This document shows positions 34,738-46,434 of a stretch of DNA of 64,000 bases, piece after piece (the first letter of the stretch is position 1; each line of letters begins with the position of its first letter). Under the pieces are notes generated by a model. The model worked only from the letters and a program-made list of their open reading frames with translations. It did no database searches and had not been told where the DNA came from. The position numbers and the translations under genes are program-made. This stretch comes from Trichaptum fuscoviolaceum (taxonomy: Eukaryota > Basidiomycota > Agaricomycetes > Hymenochaetales > Trichaptaceae): contig CAJSYZ010000007.1 in NCBI GenBank assembly GCA_910574455.1, positions 2,611,773 to 2,675,772 of the forward strand, written 5' to 3'.

Positions 34738-36475
34738 ATGGACATGGGCGAGATAGTTTCTATTGTGGAAGACATCTATACCAGTCGGGTAGAGGATGAT
34801 TTCATCTTGACTGACATCGTGTTTACCTGCGCTCACTCTACATAGTATACCCTAGGTATGCTCTCGCTGCACTGCTCGATCTGTAATTCAGTTAAACATG
34901 AGGATGGGAAGTTGCAGCTATGGCGTTAGTGGTGAGTATGGTGTATTTCTTTGAGTTGGCAGATACACTACTGAATCAACAGATGCTAAATCATATTGAC
35001 AGGTCTACGACTATATTCTTACATTCTCAGACGAGAAGCGGCTCGTATGGCCGTCCAGACGATCCATCATCAAAGTCGTTTTTCTACTTAATCGATACCT
35101 ACCTATATTCAATATTGCATTTTACGTGCAAGGTGCATTTAAATTATCTCCAGTATAATGGCAGTTGGGCTGACGATCGAGCTAGTGGTGCTGGTCGAAG
35201 ACGTAAAGGACGGCCAGAACGCTAAGGTGAGTGTCCATTTTGTTCTATGGACTCTTACTACTATCCGTACAGTTCTGCAAATTTGGAGCAATTCTTGCCG
35301 GAAGTATGTGTTGGACCTGCCAGTACCTATATTGGCGTCTGACGACTCAATCATCAGGTGTCAATATCTTCCAGTATATGATTGCTGAGGGTGAGAACCT
35401 CCTCCGCTGAGACTTACACGAGATCTTACTAGTGAATGATATGTAATGTGGATCACATGGCTTCTAGTTCTTCTGCTCTTGCGGGCGTATGCTGTGTGGG
35501 AGTGCCAACGGATTGTGCTCATCTCTTCATTGGTCGTTTATATAGTGAATCTCTTCCATTCTATTGCTTCCACTGGGCTGATGCATCCAAAACTTCAGCC
35601 TTGCTTCGTAGTAGTCGCGTATTTCAATACGAAATACCTCATGAGTTCAGAAGGTGGTACTTTACCGATAGTCATAGTCTCATTTGACACTGAATAGCTT
35701 CTTTTACAGTGATCTTAGAACTGCTTCCATCTGGATGCATCATAGGTTTTGAAGGCCGTCACGAATGGATAACCTTCCTCACCATCATTGTCTCGGAGAC
35801 TTGTAAGTTCATTAACCTCCTGCTCGTCAAAGTCCTCGAGCTCATTGTGACTTACACTCCCAGATGTTATCGGTTTGCTGTTGATCAAATCTTGTAAGAG
35901 AGCTCTCGTTGTAATCTGGAAGTGAAGACCGTACCAAATGAGATCCTTCTCTAGTTCAACTGGCGCATTGCAATATTATCCGAACAATTGTTTCTGACGG
36001 TAAGTGAGTTTGTGAGTTCACGATGAAATAAAGACCTAATTCTTTACTAGGAATTATGTACTACGCACTAATTCTAGGTGATTGTTTCCTTATGTATGCC
36101 TTAGTGATCTTTGTATTGACCACTACTGGTAGCCGTTTCATCCAGTAATCTATTTGTGGGGAATTTCGCTCGTGTAGGTCTTCAAATCACCCAGCTGCCT
36201 AAGGCTAACACTTTGATACCTTCTTCCTTTTAGCCAACACTCCGAATTCTCCTCGTCCCGTATGTAAACTGCTGCATACACCAAGGTAGTGTTCCGAGTT
36301 ACTGACTACTATTTGTCCCGATAGAATGCAAGTCGCCTTTCACAGCATTCTCTGTAATCGCATCCTCCTCAGGATCAAGAACGCGTATACTCCGCTCACA
36401 GTTGGAACTATAGTCACTTGCACGATGGAGTTCAGGGATATGGGCTCGTCGGCTACCAATCCCTCATCAGTGTAG
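34738..36475 (+). CDS. DUF6533 multi-pass membrane protein (copy B)
   Basis: The ATG at 34738 opens MDMGEIVSIVEDIYTSR. Small exons then give YTLAMALV and VYDYILTFSDEKRLVW, followed by SIIKVVFLLNRYLPIFNIAF, the DUF6533 signature. Further exons give FCKFGAILAGSVNIFQYMIAE, LLLLRAYAVWECQRIVLISS, CFVVVAYFNTKYLMSSEG, LLPSGCIIGFEGRHEWITF, YVIGLLLIKS, NIIRTIVSDG, IMYYALIL and AVSSSNLFVGNFAR. PTLRILLVP and MQVAFHSILCNRILLRIKNA close the protein, which stops at 36475. The exon layout copies that of A2. As in A2, the join just after the NRYLP segment is uncertain: several GT and AG sites exist and I could not decide among them. The other joins are GT-AG and phase-consistent. Function unknown; likely about six or seven membrane segments. 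Confidence 0.72.
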
Positions 36476-37459
36476 TGAATCCTCTTTTTGTCTGAAGTTT
36501 ATCTTGGTCAACACTCGGGAGGTCGTTGATTTGAAGGCATGCATTATCCTACCTTCAGATGCGCACTTAATCCATCCCACCGTACAATCAGAAGTTGCAC
36601 AATTGCGCTTTCGCTTACCACTGTTGTTATGATTTCTCCTGACTAGTACTAGTAGCGCATGTACATAATCTTTTGTTTTTTTTTGGGAACAAGCTCGTAC
36701 AAATATCTTTAATATCTATTTGCACGGGCTTCCTACTTATACAAAACCGTGTACCGCATGTGCATTCTCGTGTCCTGATATAATCCATCTGTGTTGTTGA
36801 ATCCCATTGGAGGATGGAGTTGTAATCTTATCTTACTGATCTATTTTCAAACTTGAAGTAGTAACATCAGGGAAACTACTTTCTGCTGAAAGTGACTTAA
36901 GCGTTACTTAAACGTCCTGAGTGACTTGAAGTCTGAATAAGGCAAACCGCACTTATTCATGCATGTCCTCCCATTATTCAGGACCAGTTGGCTGAAATAA
37001 GGGCGAGTTGGCTGAATCAGTGCTCTAAGTGTTTCAGGCAATCTGTACCCCAGTGCTCCAGTGCTTCAGTGCTTCATCCTTTAATTACAGCAGGAGACAA
37101 GTGTTGTAAGACAAACTGCAGTGCTCAAGAGTTCAAGTGCATAAGAACGATCCAAGTATTTCATTGCATCAGAAGTAATATAAGACAACGGTAAGTAGCT
37201 ATCAGTGCCTCAGCGTTCAAGTACATCAGTCATTTACACAAGACTAAGCATAGCAGTCACTATCATGGAACCCGCCACGACACGATTCTGAACCACTGCC
37301 ACGGGCAGTGGCAGGCCCATTTCGCTACCGTGCCTTCAATTCTGCATGTTCTTTGGCGTGCCAGTAGAAACGAAGGCTGCTCTGCGAGTCGATGGTAATA
37401 AGTTATTGAGCGCACGGACAGAGACGAAACGAAGAGGCTCACCAGTGAACGATTTGCCC
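36476..37459. other. Left flank of the transposon region
   Basis: This region shows no gene. From about 36880 it becomes rich in short similar words (CAGTGCTTCAGTGCT, TTGGCTGAAT, AAGTGAC). At 37290-37312 CACTGCC and GGCAGTGGCAG form an inverted pair related to the CACTGGCAG motif. The left element end may lie here but no terminal inverted repeat was proven. Confidence 0.35.
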
Positions 37460-40400
37460 TTAGAAGTCTACGCAGTCCGTGGCCGAATCCCATTTTGAAG
37501 CGTCGTCCTCCTCATTATCGCCATCTCCGCCTGGATCCTTCTCCGCGCCCTCGTCCGCGCCCTCGTCCTCGTCCTCGTCCGCGCCCGCGCCCTCGTCCGC
37601 GCCCTCGTCCTCGTCCGCGCCCTCGTCCTCGTCCGCGCCCTCGTCCTCGTCCGCGCCCTCGTCCTCGTCCGCGCCCTCGTCCTCGCCCTCGCCCTCAATC
37701 TTGTCAGCGCCCTCGTACCCGCTCTCACTCAGGTCGTCATCTCCTTTAGCATCGGCATCCTCGTCCTCTGCATCACCTTCAACATCGCTTCTATGCTCAG
37801 CTCCTTCACGCTCGTCGCCCTTATCATCGCTCCCGTCTTCCCAATTACCAGCGCCTTCGTCATACGCTTTCTCGCAGGTCGAATCTGCATCTACGATGTC
37901 AAAGTACAAGGAAAAGTCCCTGCCAGTGATACCCGATCCAACAAGTTCGGTGTTCTTTCTCGTATCGATATCTGTACTGGCATCGTAAGCTAGGAGGCGG
38001 GTCGAACCTTTTCCCAGTTTGATTCAGTGAAGAAAGAGGGATTCGACAACAAGTTAACATAGTCGTCCGTATGAGGCTGCCACAGAGCGCTAGTGAAATA
38101 CCACTCAGCGCCGCCAAGTTCTTCTTTGATATTTTGCAACCGAGCCACCTGTTTATCAATGGCAACCTTGACCTATCCATGAGAAGATCAGCGAATAAGG
38201 ACAATATAAGTACTGAAAAAAATAGATACCGCTGTTGCCGCAAGGGCGAGGGCACCGATAGGCTTTCCTATGGTGTTTCTGTCCAGTATTTTATGCCGAC
38301 CCATGGCCAATACAATGTGTACGGACAACACTGAGACCACAAGGTCAGAGCAGAACAGTCCTTGCTTCTGTACATTTAGGGTCAATACATGGACACAAAA
38401 TGCGACAATAAATACTCTTTTACTTACCCTCTCCATACTATACCAGCTTTCCCATAGAAACGGTTCGGCTTTCTTCTTATCAACTAGCGTCTGCAACGTC
38501 TTCACAATTGCTTCGTTTTGCATTGACTTTGATTGTTCGCTGCTGATAAAACTCGCAACTGAATGCTCAGCTTTCTCAAACAGTTTCTTGCGCCAGCTAT
38601 CAGAGCATCTCTGGGCCGCCTGAAATACAAGGATTGCATCTCAATCTGGTAAAGGTAACTTGAAGATAACTAAGAATGACTCAACTAGAGAACAGATGTC
38701 GGCGAACTGTGTTTCGTAACTTAGTTCCACAGAATCAAACACTTTCCCCCACAGTGTGCTGATGAACTCATTGTCCGGGTTTTGCCATGGCGTGATGGAC
38801 TTTCCCACTGCGCGAAATAGTGAAGGTAATAAAATATGAGTCCAACCGGCCTGAGTACCGGGAGGGAGACACTGGTTCGTCGCCCTTTTTCTGCCTGGCA
38901 CGCGAGATCCTTCCTTTCCTTCATTTCGGCCCTTGTCCTCCAGCCCCACTGATGTCTGCATATAAGTGAATCAGCAAAAATATGTCATAGAAATGAATTT
39001 GATTCGACACACTGAGCTAGTAGTCCGAGAGACTTTGCGATGACCAGGATAAGCCCCAGTCACTAACACTTCGGGTCCGGGAGTGCAGGATACTCTCGTC
39101 ATTGCAAGCGACTGTGTTCGGGGTGCTAACGGCATCTTTCGACCACCGGTCTAATAAGAATAGTGAGTGAATGCTCATATTCAGAGTGTATCAATCGACC
39201 CACACTTGCTTCATTATCAGCCACCAGCGACTGCCTCTTGCGATGTGAGGTAGCGGATCCAATCTCAGACTGCAACACGTCAGAAAGCTGTTATCCATGG
39301 CAAGTGAGCAGCTCGAAAGGAAGCAATTACCGTCGTGTCGGCCACAGGCCGATAAGGAGTGTCAGAGGGTTTCCTCTTCTTACTCAAATCCTTTTCGCCC
39401 GGTCAGAAACGAACTTAAAAGCCGGCTACCAAAGAATTGACACTTACTGTGGCACCGACCTGTGTGTCCATGCCAGTCAACAATGACTTCTTGACCTTGA
39501 CACTCTTACTAGCCTATTGAGATGGTGTAAAGTAAGTAAACATAAACATGAAGGAATCCATTACACGTGAAGGTGGAAGAATTACCACATCAACCTGGGA
39601 GTCGATGTCCGGTGGCGACTTTCTCTTTCTGTTTTTTGTGACTATGATGTCCTATTTATAGGCACAAATTAGTGATCAACCCGATGTGAGGAAGGGAACG
39701 AACAGTTGCTACAGCGGAAGTGAGCCTACGGTGCATCGACGCCCACACATACCTGTATACGGGGTTCCAAGGCTAGTGAATGCACCTTACAACCATAAAT
39801 CAGGGGGAAACGAGAGAAACTGGATTAAGATGGGACTTACCGGTGCGCTGAGCTGCGAATTGGCAGTTCTCTTGTTTGCATCCTGTCCAAAGATCAATTC
39901 AGCAAGCAATGAAGGAAGGATGTAGCATGAGGATCACTGTGCTTCACTGTCTGGCACTCACCTGTCCACCTGGTTTTGTCTCGTTGTTCTTATCCTCAAG
40001 TACGGAAAGGGATTGGTTAGTAGATTGGAAAAGGTAGGAATGATATGACGTCGCTTACCGTTGAAACCTGCGACCCGGAGAGAGTGTCGCGCAGCAACTT
40101 CCTTTTCTTTGAGTTCAAGTTGCTGCTACCTCCATCCTGTTCATTACACGACAGTTGGCAGAAAAATAATAACGAAGGGATATGATCAAACGGTCATGGG
40201 GTAACTGACGTGAATCGAACAGTAATAAGTCACACTCACACTAGCTTGAGCCGGCCTTGTCAGCCTCCTCGGATCGCTTTCGCCCTACAAGCAAGGTATT
40301 CAGACTGCATCTGCCATTCTAATGTTCCGTCAACTCACAATATTTGTGTCCGAATCGACAAAATGTGCTGTCTGTTGCACGCTGATTGAGCTATTCTTTA

Positions 40401-41751
40401 CACCATGATAGCTTGCGAGGGTTATTGTTTCTCCTTCATCCTCCCAAGGACTTAAGTTTTCATTGTCTTGCAATGAGATGCTGTGTCTAGTGTAGCTTGG
40501 CGTCAGCGAAGCTCATAATATGGTAACAAAGACGAGAGTGTCATCGTTGTAGGTAGAAGGAAATTTGATCCCGTTGTCGGAGCGTCATGATCCGCTTCTT
40601 TAGCATGAACATTAGTAATCTAGTTGCCAGTGGATCAAACTATGAGCTTTAGCTGAGTCTAAATCAAGCTTCACACTTACCATTACATCGTGCATTCCAG
40701 AAATTGATCCCGTACGCATTGCAAGATTTCAAATTTAAACTCACAAATTGATCCCTCTCGAGTCTATCCCAGCCACCTCAAGTCCTCCATCCTCTTCACC
40801 AATGAAAGTGGATTCATCTGTGTTGCGAAGCGCCCTGGCAGGTCGCTTTGTCTTGTCGTCCCGCTTTGACGTAGCGGGCGAGTCTATTATATCCGTTTCT
40901 TCACCAGAAAGGCTCTCGTTCTGTCCGGCAGGTGCGTGAAAGAAAATGTTGCTTGGAGTGGCGGCAGATCTCGACGTCTTTGCGGTCTGCACACGGGTGC
41001 GAAATGGAAGTTCACCTTTGGGATCTTCTTTCCTAGCCTTTTTTGCAGGCTTTCTGTTTGACGCATCCGTACTCGCCGCTTCATATTGTGAGTCAAAGTA
41101 GTCAACCTCCAAGCTTCGAAAACATCTGAAAATGTATAGGCAGTATAACTCACCAATGTCTAAGTCTTCGTTGTATTCAACTTCACAACCCGACACGTCT
41201 TTAACATCGTTCTTCGAGCCTGCTTACGCCAGTTCAAAGCTATGTAATTACTGATCTGAGGTTGAAGACTTACTACTAGCTTCGCCCTTCGGCTTCCTAC
41301 ATCCACGTTTTCCAGCGAGTTTAGGCACTGTTGAGCCCATCTGGGTGCGTGTCTCAAGAGCCTTCGACAAATTGTTTTCAATTTCTACGGTCTCTAGCAT
41401 CGCTGCTTCTTGGTTTTCTGCTGCAGTCACCTTCTTTCGTACCTTGTCAGCTGCCTCTTGTTCTTTTGCTGCCCGTTTCTGCTCCGCAGCGAGTTTTTTC
41501 CTCTCTTTCGCGACCGCGACTTGCTGGGCCGCAGCTCTGCGGAAAGCTGCCCGTTCTTCCTTCTGTTTTTCCTTCTCCTCCTTCTCCTTCAATGCCTCAT
41601 CCCGCCTCGCTGCCTGCTGTACTTTCCTTTTGTCTTTTTCTTCCTTCTCCCGCAATATCTCCTCCTTTGTTCGTCTTGTTCTGAGTTGGTCAACTACTGC
41701 TCCGGGGTGCTGGTTATTGTTCTTAGCCCTCGTCTGTCTTCGAGTTGACAT
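37460..41751 (-). CDS. Transposase-companion gene with coiled coil and acidic repeat tail
   Basis: The gene opens at 41751 with MSTRRQTRAKNNN and a highly charged helix (Lys/Glu/Ala repeats to about residue 125). The next exons (40741-41196) are Ser/Lys/Glu-rich with nuclear-localisation-like KKARK. After many short exons, a conserved-looking domain spans 38961-38050: LPPGTQAGWTHILLPSLFRA, WGKVFDSVELSYETQFADIC, then RHKILDRNTIGKPIGALALA leading into LQNIKEELGGAEWYFTSALW. The tail (37909-37460) is almost pure Gly-Ala-Asp-Glu. From memory, proteins with such an arrangement (an LPP-type start, a GALALAATAV helix, then a segment ending in a sequence like EWYFTSALW) are common next to agaricomycete transposons; I cannot name a domain. 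The divergent start 229 bp from the transposase suggests shared regulation. The 38.9-40.7 kb exons were not fully resolved, so intactness is unproven. Confidence 0.55.
37535..37690 (-). repeat. Coding minisatellite, 18-bp unit
   Basis: Tandem copies of an 18-bp unit (plus strand GCGCCCTCGTCCTCGTCC) encode Gly-Ala-Asp-Glu-Asp-Glu repeats in the tail of the companion gene. Four perfect copies plus imperfect ones are visible. Confidence 0.85.
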
Positions 41752-41979
41752 TTTGTGCAGTGTTTTGAGACTTGGGTGATAATAAGATGGATCGAAGGTG
41801 CTAGTTCAAGATCAGGGAGGCGGGGGCGTCTATCTTAGACAAGTTGAAAATTTACGCCCACTACTACCGTGACTACTCTATGACTAATTTTAACTCAGGT
41901 TCAAGTTCACTCACTGCCAGCCTGCTGGCACTCAGCTGTGAGTCCCAATCATCGACATGTACTACTGAAGGTTACATTG
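41752..41979. promoter_or_regulatory. Divergent promoter inside the transposon
   Basis: This separates the companion gene and the transposase. It contains GGTTCAAGTTCACTCACTGC and an inverted CAGCCTGCTGGCACTCAGCTG-like stretch at 41915-41940, related to the CACTGGCAG and TTCAAG motifs of the flanks. Confidence 0.45.
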
Positions 41980-44900
41980 ATGCCAGCGACACGGAAAAAG
42001 CACGATCCCCTTCATTTTCCACCAACTATTCGATGCACCTTGCCCAGCTGTAGTAGGACGTTCAAGAGTCAATCTGGAAGAGCAAGACATGAATATTCAG
42101 CTCATCCGATGTCATCCGTGGCAAGATCTACTGCCTGTGGTCACGACTACTATGATCCTTCACCTATTCGACCCACACGAGCTCCAACTCCTCAACCTCT
42201 ACCGAGGTCGTCCGAACTTCCAACAGAGGGTCATTTTGAGAGCGGCCCTGACTCCTACGATTACGATATTTCCATGCTTACACAGGATATCTCGATGCTC
42301 AGTATAGGCCGAGACGAGCTGCTTCAAGACCTAGACAGACCTGATTCTCTGTCCCATTCTGGCACCGGAAGTGACAGTGGCCGTAGTGCATCCTCTGAAG
42401 ATTTGGACTTCGACGTTGGAGATCATGAGGAGAGTGATGGTGACCTAAAGGTGTATCACAGATATATGAATGGTGCGCACCAAGTATATTGTCCTCGGTT
42501 TGATAGCACTCTGATGAAAAACATCGTGCAGCCACCCCGTGTGATGCGGAAGGAAACAACTTAGAAAACGACGAACCACCTGTTCCGCGAAATGAACCTG
42601 CACCAAATGACTGGTCTCCCTATTCGTGCCGAGCAGATTTTGAGCTCGCAGACTTTCTTTATCGCGATGAGCAAATGTCTGCTGGTAATATAACAAAGCT
42701 TCTCGGAATCATGAAGGCTTACCAGCGAATTCAGTCTGTGAAGAACGCGAAATCTGGCGGATATTCTGAGTTGGACGTAACTAAGCCCGACGATGACTCA
42801 GATCTGGATCCCACTAGTACGCTACTCGATGGAGACGCACAAAAGTTGTACAATGTCATTGACGCTACGAGAGTTGGTGATGTGCCTTGGAAATCCTTTA
42901 GTAACTTCTACACGGACAACAATGGCCAAAAAGCGACAGACGAGAACACCGAGTCATGGAAGAGGAAAGGATATGATGTATGGTATCGGGATCCCTTGGA
43001 AGTGATCCGAAATTTGGTGGATAATACGGCTTTAGAAGGCGAATTCGACTATGTCCCATTTCGTGAATATCAGCCAAAGGAGGAATCTGATGACATCAAT
43101 GACAAAGAACGAGTGTTCAGAAATTACATGTCCGGAAATTTTGCTTGGGAACAGGCTGTAGGTCATGACTCATGAACTCGCAGGAAACATACTGATTATC
43201 CTTGACTTAGAATAAGATCTACGCCGAAGATAAAGCAGTCCATGGATCTATGTTCGTTCCGGTGATCTTGGGGAGCGACAAGACAACAGTTTCCGTTGGA
43301 ACTGGCAACAACGAATATTATCCGTTATATCTCTCAATAGGAAATGTATCAAACAAGGCCCGGCGGTCCCAAAAGTTGAATACAGTCCAGCTTGTAGCAT
43401 TTTTAGCAATACCAAAGAGTGTGTGTCAAAAACTGAGCCATTCAATTGTGTTTTGACGCTTTTTTTGCAGCTGAGCGACAGTACGAAAAGTCAGATGACT
43501 TCCGTCGCTTTAGACATCAAATTTTTCATTCATCTATATCGAGAATCTTGAGTTCACTGAAGACCGCCATGTCCATAAACAATGAACAGACCATTCTCCG
43601 GTGCCCTGATGGTCACTTGCGTAGGTCGGTTCTCGGACTCGGCTCGTATATAGCCGATTATCCGGAACAGGTGAGTCTATGCGCAATATGCACTGGATGG
43701 TGCTGCAAGTAAGTACCATCCTTTCCAAAATCGCATAGGAGTCTGAGGAAATGGCTTACGGTGGCTATATAGATGCACAGCTCCCCACAAGGACCTAGAT
43801 AATCCGGAGTTTGCATCAAATCCTCGAACAAAAGAGCTACACGAACGATTGATAGAGCAGGTAAATGACAACAACTTAACCAGAGCAACAATTCGCAAAG
43901 AGTATGGGTTCCACCAAGATATCGTGGTATGTGCTCCAAATTCTCCATTGGATGCGCTTCTAAGAACTATGTTTTCCCGTAGCCCTTCACCAATGACTTT
44001 CCGCGCGCAGATATATGCGATCTCATTTCTCCGGACCTATTGCACCAAATCATCAAAGGTGTTTTCAAGGATCATCTTGTCGAGTGGATATGCCAGAGCT
44101 TGACCACAACAGAGCTGGATATTGTGGATAAAAGGTGCCATTCTCAAACAATTTGTATAATATGAATACTATCGCTGACCTCCGCGTAGAATCAGAGTCG
44201 CTGCTCCTTTTCCTGGACTACGTAGATTCCCCGAAGGCCGAGGCTTCAAGCAATGGACAGGCAATGATTCAAAGGCACTTATGAAAGTATGTGATTTTTC
44301 CTTCTTGTTCGAGGCGGTCGTTTGCTGATAGTAGTCGATGTAAACCGCTTAGGTGTATCTTCCGGCTATTGTGGGCATTGTGCAGGATGATATAATTCAT
44401 GCATTGAGTGCATTTCTCGACTTCTGTTATCTTGTGCGTCGGTACACGATTACAGCCTCAACACTTGATCAGATCAAAGCCTCTCTGGATTGCTTTCATC
44501 AATATCGGCAAATATTCATAGCTATGGGTATCCGGGACAACTTCTCACTACCACGACAGCATGCCATGGTCCACTATCCTACAATGATTCCTCTGTTCGC
44601 TGCACCGAGTGGACTATGTTCATCGATCACAGAGAATAAGCACATTTACGCGGTCAAGGAAACATGGCGACGCTCAAACAAAAATGATCCCTTGGGTCAG
44701 ATGATCACAGCAAACCAACGACTCAGTAAACTTATTGCATCAAGGGCAGACTTCAAAAGGCGTGGAATGCTGGATGATACGTTAGCCGAGGCTTCGTGGA
44801 GAGCTTTGCGAGATGTTTTGCGCAAGAATATGTCGTCAGAGTCAGAGTCGGATGACGCTGAGAGGGACCCTGATGCCAGTGGGGGAGAGCAGATGCAACA

Positions 44901-45985
44901 ACGTGACGTATTAGTAGTAGGTGAAGCTGATGATACAGATGACTTCTTCGATGCCATTGTGGGTATTCAAGAGCTCAACGAAATTGCAGATTTGGACGAT
45001 TCCGAAAGTTTAATAGATGAGCCACAGCGTGGTGCGGTTCATGGCGTAGGAAATGCTGAACGCCAGCTCCGCTTGGGTGGCAAGAATGACCCTTTGAGCT
45101 TTACGTTAATGGCTTCAAAAAAACGTTAGTGAAACATCCTTTTGGTGCTGCAAATCCAACTTGTTTATTGTTATCCTTGCAGAGTCCAGTAAAGTGTACC
45201 CTAAACAGCTCGATGCTCTCGCGGCAATAGAAGGCTATCCAGAACTTCGACAACTCCGACAACTCATCAAGAAACACTTATTCAACAAGTACGAAAGTTG
45301 TAACACCAACTCAAAGTGTTCTGCTACTACTAGTAGTAGCAGGCAAGCCAAATTAAACTACAACGGATTTGAACACTATAAACTGGATATTAGCAATGAC
45401 TTTTCAATTTTCCATTCAGCCACCGCGTTCTTTGCGTATCGTGGTGAATCGATCCCTATAGAACAAGCAATGAGGGAGGTGATCAGGTCCAGTCCCTCTT
45501 GGCGCGGAAAACCTCGACGAGATGCAGTTCTTGTCCGAGGTGGTTCCCGCAAACAGGGGTTCGCAGGAATGAGAGTTGCCAGGGTTATACTTTTTTTCTC
45601 ATTCACCGTTAAAGTGGAACGTCAGGAATGCGCTCTCGTCCAGTTTTTCAAGCGTGTTGGAGAATCGCCCGACCCGAAAACAAGAATGTGGATAGTTGAA
45701 CCAGCATATGAGTTGGAGAGCTCTACCGCCTGTGTCGGACGCTGTCCCGGAGTGAATGACAGTGGCAGACATCACTATCACCGTGACTGCAAGGCTCCGA
45801 AGCTGTCTGTGATAGATATAGGGGACATCTTTCGTTTAGCTCACCTCCTTGGGGTCCCGAAGGGTGACGAATCTCCTCCGAAGTCATTGACACCTGAGGA
45901 ATCCCTGGACTTTTACGATAGATTCTACGTTAACAGATTTGCTGACATGCACATGCACGAAACATTGTACGAAACTAGACAATGA
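41980..45985 (+). CDS. Plavaka transposase
   Basis: Nine exons join in phase into 1180 residues: 41980-42472, 42532-43157, 43211-43418, 43471-43708, 43773-43926, 43983-44134, 44190-44286, 44353-45124 and 45183-45985. An N-terminal C2H2-like finger (CTLPSCSRTFKSQSGRARHE) opens the protein. The RNase H-fold core shows LGSDKTTVSVGTGNNEYYPL, IADYPEQVSLCAICTGWCCK with CTAPH, SPDLLHQIIKGVFKDHLVEW, HAMVHYPTMI and GLCSSITENKHIYAVKETWR. The Asp of GSDKT (about 43277), the Asp of PDLLHQ (about 44034) and the Glu of TENKH (about 44632) are candidates for the DDE triad. The C-terminal part (CALVQFF, MWIVEP, DIGDIFRLAHLLGV) matches the usual end of these proteins. Plavaka enzymes are cut-and-paste transposases of the CMC group expanded in mushrooms. 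No stop or frameshift was found, so it may be active or recently active. Confidence 0.9.
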
Positions 45986-46434
45986 TTACTACTAACTTGA
46001 AGTAAAGCTTTTCAATTAGCATACACAACCTTGAATGTACTATATTGAAACTTACGAGTGAGGACTCGGATATGGCAATGAAACAAAAGGATGTACTAGA
46101 CGAAACAGACCTTAGTACTACGTATGTAACGTAGTACTACACTGGCATTGCAGCATTGGCTCTTAAAGACTAGTAGTACCATGACACTGTTTTAACTTCA
46201 ACTTCAAGTTATGGTGTTCTTGGCTTGCTTTCAGGTTGTACAGTATACTACTAGTGGTACACTGGCAATGATATCATGGCAGTAGTATTTCATTCAGGTT
46301 GGTCAAGGCAATGTTATTATCAGCAAATCACAAAGCGACACAAGGAAAAACTGTAGACACTAGCATAGCGCAAAGATTACATGGGAACTCCAAGTCATAG
46401 CTTCACCTCCGAGTCCAGCTCTGCCCCGCAACAG
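45986..46434. repeat. Motif-rich spacer behind the transposase
   Basis: This spacer contains GTAGTACTACACTGGCA at about 46130, ACTAGTAGTACC, ACTTCAACTTCAAG and TACTACTAGTGGTACACTGG at about 46240. These short words recur in the 48.9-50.1 kb flank. It could be the right subterminal region of the transposon. Confidence 0.5.

Noticed and set aside
37535..37690. Regularly spaced repeat that could suggest a CRISPR array
   Set aside because: Units are directly adjacent 18-mers without spacers, in frame within a gene, in a eukaryotic genome.
37479..37990. Long Ser/Pro-rich and Arg/Pro-rich plus-strand frames
   Set aside because: They are antisense readings of the acidic GADEDE minisatellite tail of the minus-strand companion gene.
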